A stretch of 5,067 nucleotides of DNA from an uncultured Clostridia bacterium (GTDB taxonomy: Bacteria > Bacillota > Clostridia > Oscillospirales > Oscillospiraceae): NCBI GenBank assembly GCA_947383645.1, contig CANDEH010000136.1:1-5067 (forward strand), in the 5' to 3' direction. Under the pieces are notes generated by a model that saw nothing but the letters and a program-made list of their open reading frames with translations, made no database searches and was not told the DNA's origin. This document shows positions 4,521 to 5,067 of this stretch, piece by piece. Position 1 is the stretch's first letter; every line of letters begins with the position of its first letter. A program made the position numbers and the translations under genes.

Positions 4521-4970
4521 ATGAAAGTGATTTTACAGCAGGATGTGAGAGGCCAGGGGAAGAAGGGGCAGATGATCGAGGTGGCCGAGGGGTACGCCCG
4601 GAATTTTCTGCTGCCCCGGAAGCTGGCGGTGCCCGCCACCGCTGACGCCATGAATACCATGAAGCTCCAGGAGAAGGCCCGGAGGGCCGAGGAGGCCCGG
4701 CAGAAGGCCGAGGCGGAGGCCGTGGCCGAGAAGCTCAAGGGGGCCGTGGTGAAGCTCACCGCCAAGGCCGGCGCCAACGGAAAGCTCTTCGGGGCGATTA
4801 CCTCCAAGGAGATCAGCGAGGGGCTCTTGAGCCAGCACGGCATTGAGCTGGCCAAGCAGAAGATTGTGGTGGAGGAGCCCATCAAGGCATATGGTACCTA
4901 TGAGTTGAAAGCCAAGCTGGGCTTTGAGATCAGCGGGACGGTGTATGTGGTGGTTGCTGAGGAGAAGTAA
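4521..4970 (+). CDS. rplI: Large ribosomal subunit protein bL9, 149 aa
   Basis: bL9 binds 23S rRNA near the base of the L1 stalk and reaches away from the 50S surface, helping keep reading frame. The N-terminal domain carries the family signature: MKVILQQDV at the start, then GKKGQMIEVAEGYARNFLLP (residues 13-32). A long Ala/Glu/Lys helix follows (about 42-74, with KARRAEEARQKAEAEAVAEK), then the C-terminal domain with AKAGANGKLFGAITSKEI (about 81-98). The length equals that of typical bL9 proteins. TGGAGG (4505-4510) lies 10 nt before the ATG. It follows gdpP on the same strand; in many Firmicutes dnaB comes next, but the window ends first. No strong promoter of its own is evident, so co-transcription with gdpP is likely. 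No defects seen. Confidence 0.98.
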   Translation: MKVILQQDVRGQGKKGQMIEVAEGYARNFLLPRKLAVPATADAMNTMKLQEKARRAEEARQKAEAEAVAEKLKGAVVKLTAKAGANGKLFGAITSKEISEGLLSQHGIELAKQKIVVEEPIKAYGTYELKAKLGFEISGTVYVVVAEEK

Positions 4971-4988
4971 ATTCTTTTGATGGTTTTG

Positions 4989-5066
4989 CGCGCCGCCGCG
5001 GCGCGGGGGAATCCGCCGCGTCCCGCGGCGGGGACGGGGGACGGGGAGTTTCGCCCCCCGGGGCGA
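4989..5066. repeat. GC-rich intergenic repeat, right copy (inverted)
   Basis: Downstream of rplI are a 7-bp hairpin CGCGCCG / CGGCGCG (4989-4995, 4999-5005) and an 8-bp hairpin CCGCCGCG / CGCGGCGG (5013-5020, 5024-5031). The block at 5036-5066 is the exact reverse complement of 69-99 (31 nt). The hairpins could slow or end transcription after rplI, but no T-tract follows on the plus strand. The element continues beyond the window. Confidence 0.7.
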
Positions 5067-5067
5067 G

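Noticed and set aside
69..5066. Composite transposon bounded by the inverted GC-rich repeats
   Set aside because: The interior holds housekeeping genes gdpP and rplI and no transposase; the ends look like dispersed intergenic repeats.
1..5067. CRISPR array, tRNA, rRNA or toxin-antitoxin pair
   Set aside because: No regularly spaced direct repeats, cloverleaf with anticodon or rRNA signature was found, and neither small peptide has an identifiable antitoxin partner.

Overview
The window looks like chromosomal DNA of a GC-rich anaerobic Firmicute, most likely a gut member of the Clostridia (Oscillospiraceae-like). The basis is the gdpP-then-rplI gene order typical of Firmicutes, the AGGAG-type ribosome binding sites, the consensus sigma-A promoters and the style of the intergenic repeats. 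The taxonomic call is inference; no rRNA or other marker is present.

Left part (1-1183). A GC-rich intergenic repeat with strong hairpins (7-119) is followed by a near-consensus promoter and a 30-codon membrane-peptide ORF on the plus strand (235-327). This converges on an alpha/beta-hydrolase gene on the minus strand (395-1006, own promoter upstream), with a shared hairpin terminator between the two stops.

Middle part (1184-2373). This is an AT-richer accessory-looking stretch. It holds a 120-aa protein of unknown function on the minus strand with its own promoter and RBS, then a GC-rich non-coding repeat segment. After that comes a compact minus-strand unit with an extended -10 promoter, an AGGAG RBS, a 32-codon transmembrane ORF whose frame continues past an in-frame UGA into a second hydrophobic segment, and a 14-bp hairpin just after the final stop. 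The unit is bracketed by two 27-nt copies of one repeat in opposite orientation. Between it and gdpP is about 200 bp of non-coding DNA with two candidate promoters and three inverted repeats.

Right part (2374-5067). Two housekeeping genes lie on the plus strand: gdpP (membrane c-di-AMP phosphodiesterase with PAS, degenerate GGDEF and DHH/DHHA1 domains, TTG start) and rplI (ribosomal protein bL9). They are separated by a small repeat-like element with no convincing terminator, so they may be co-transcribed. The window ends in an inverted copy of the GC-rich repeat seen at its start.

No tRNA, rRNA, CRISPR, transposase or recognisable defence system was found. The most unusual items are the UGA-interrupted small membrane protein with its repeat bracket, the palindromes in the gdpP promoter region, and the replaced histidines in two GdpP motifs.
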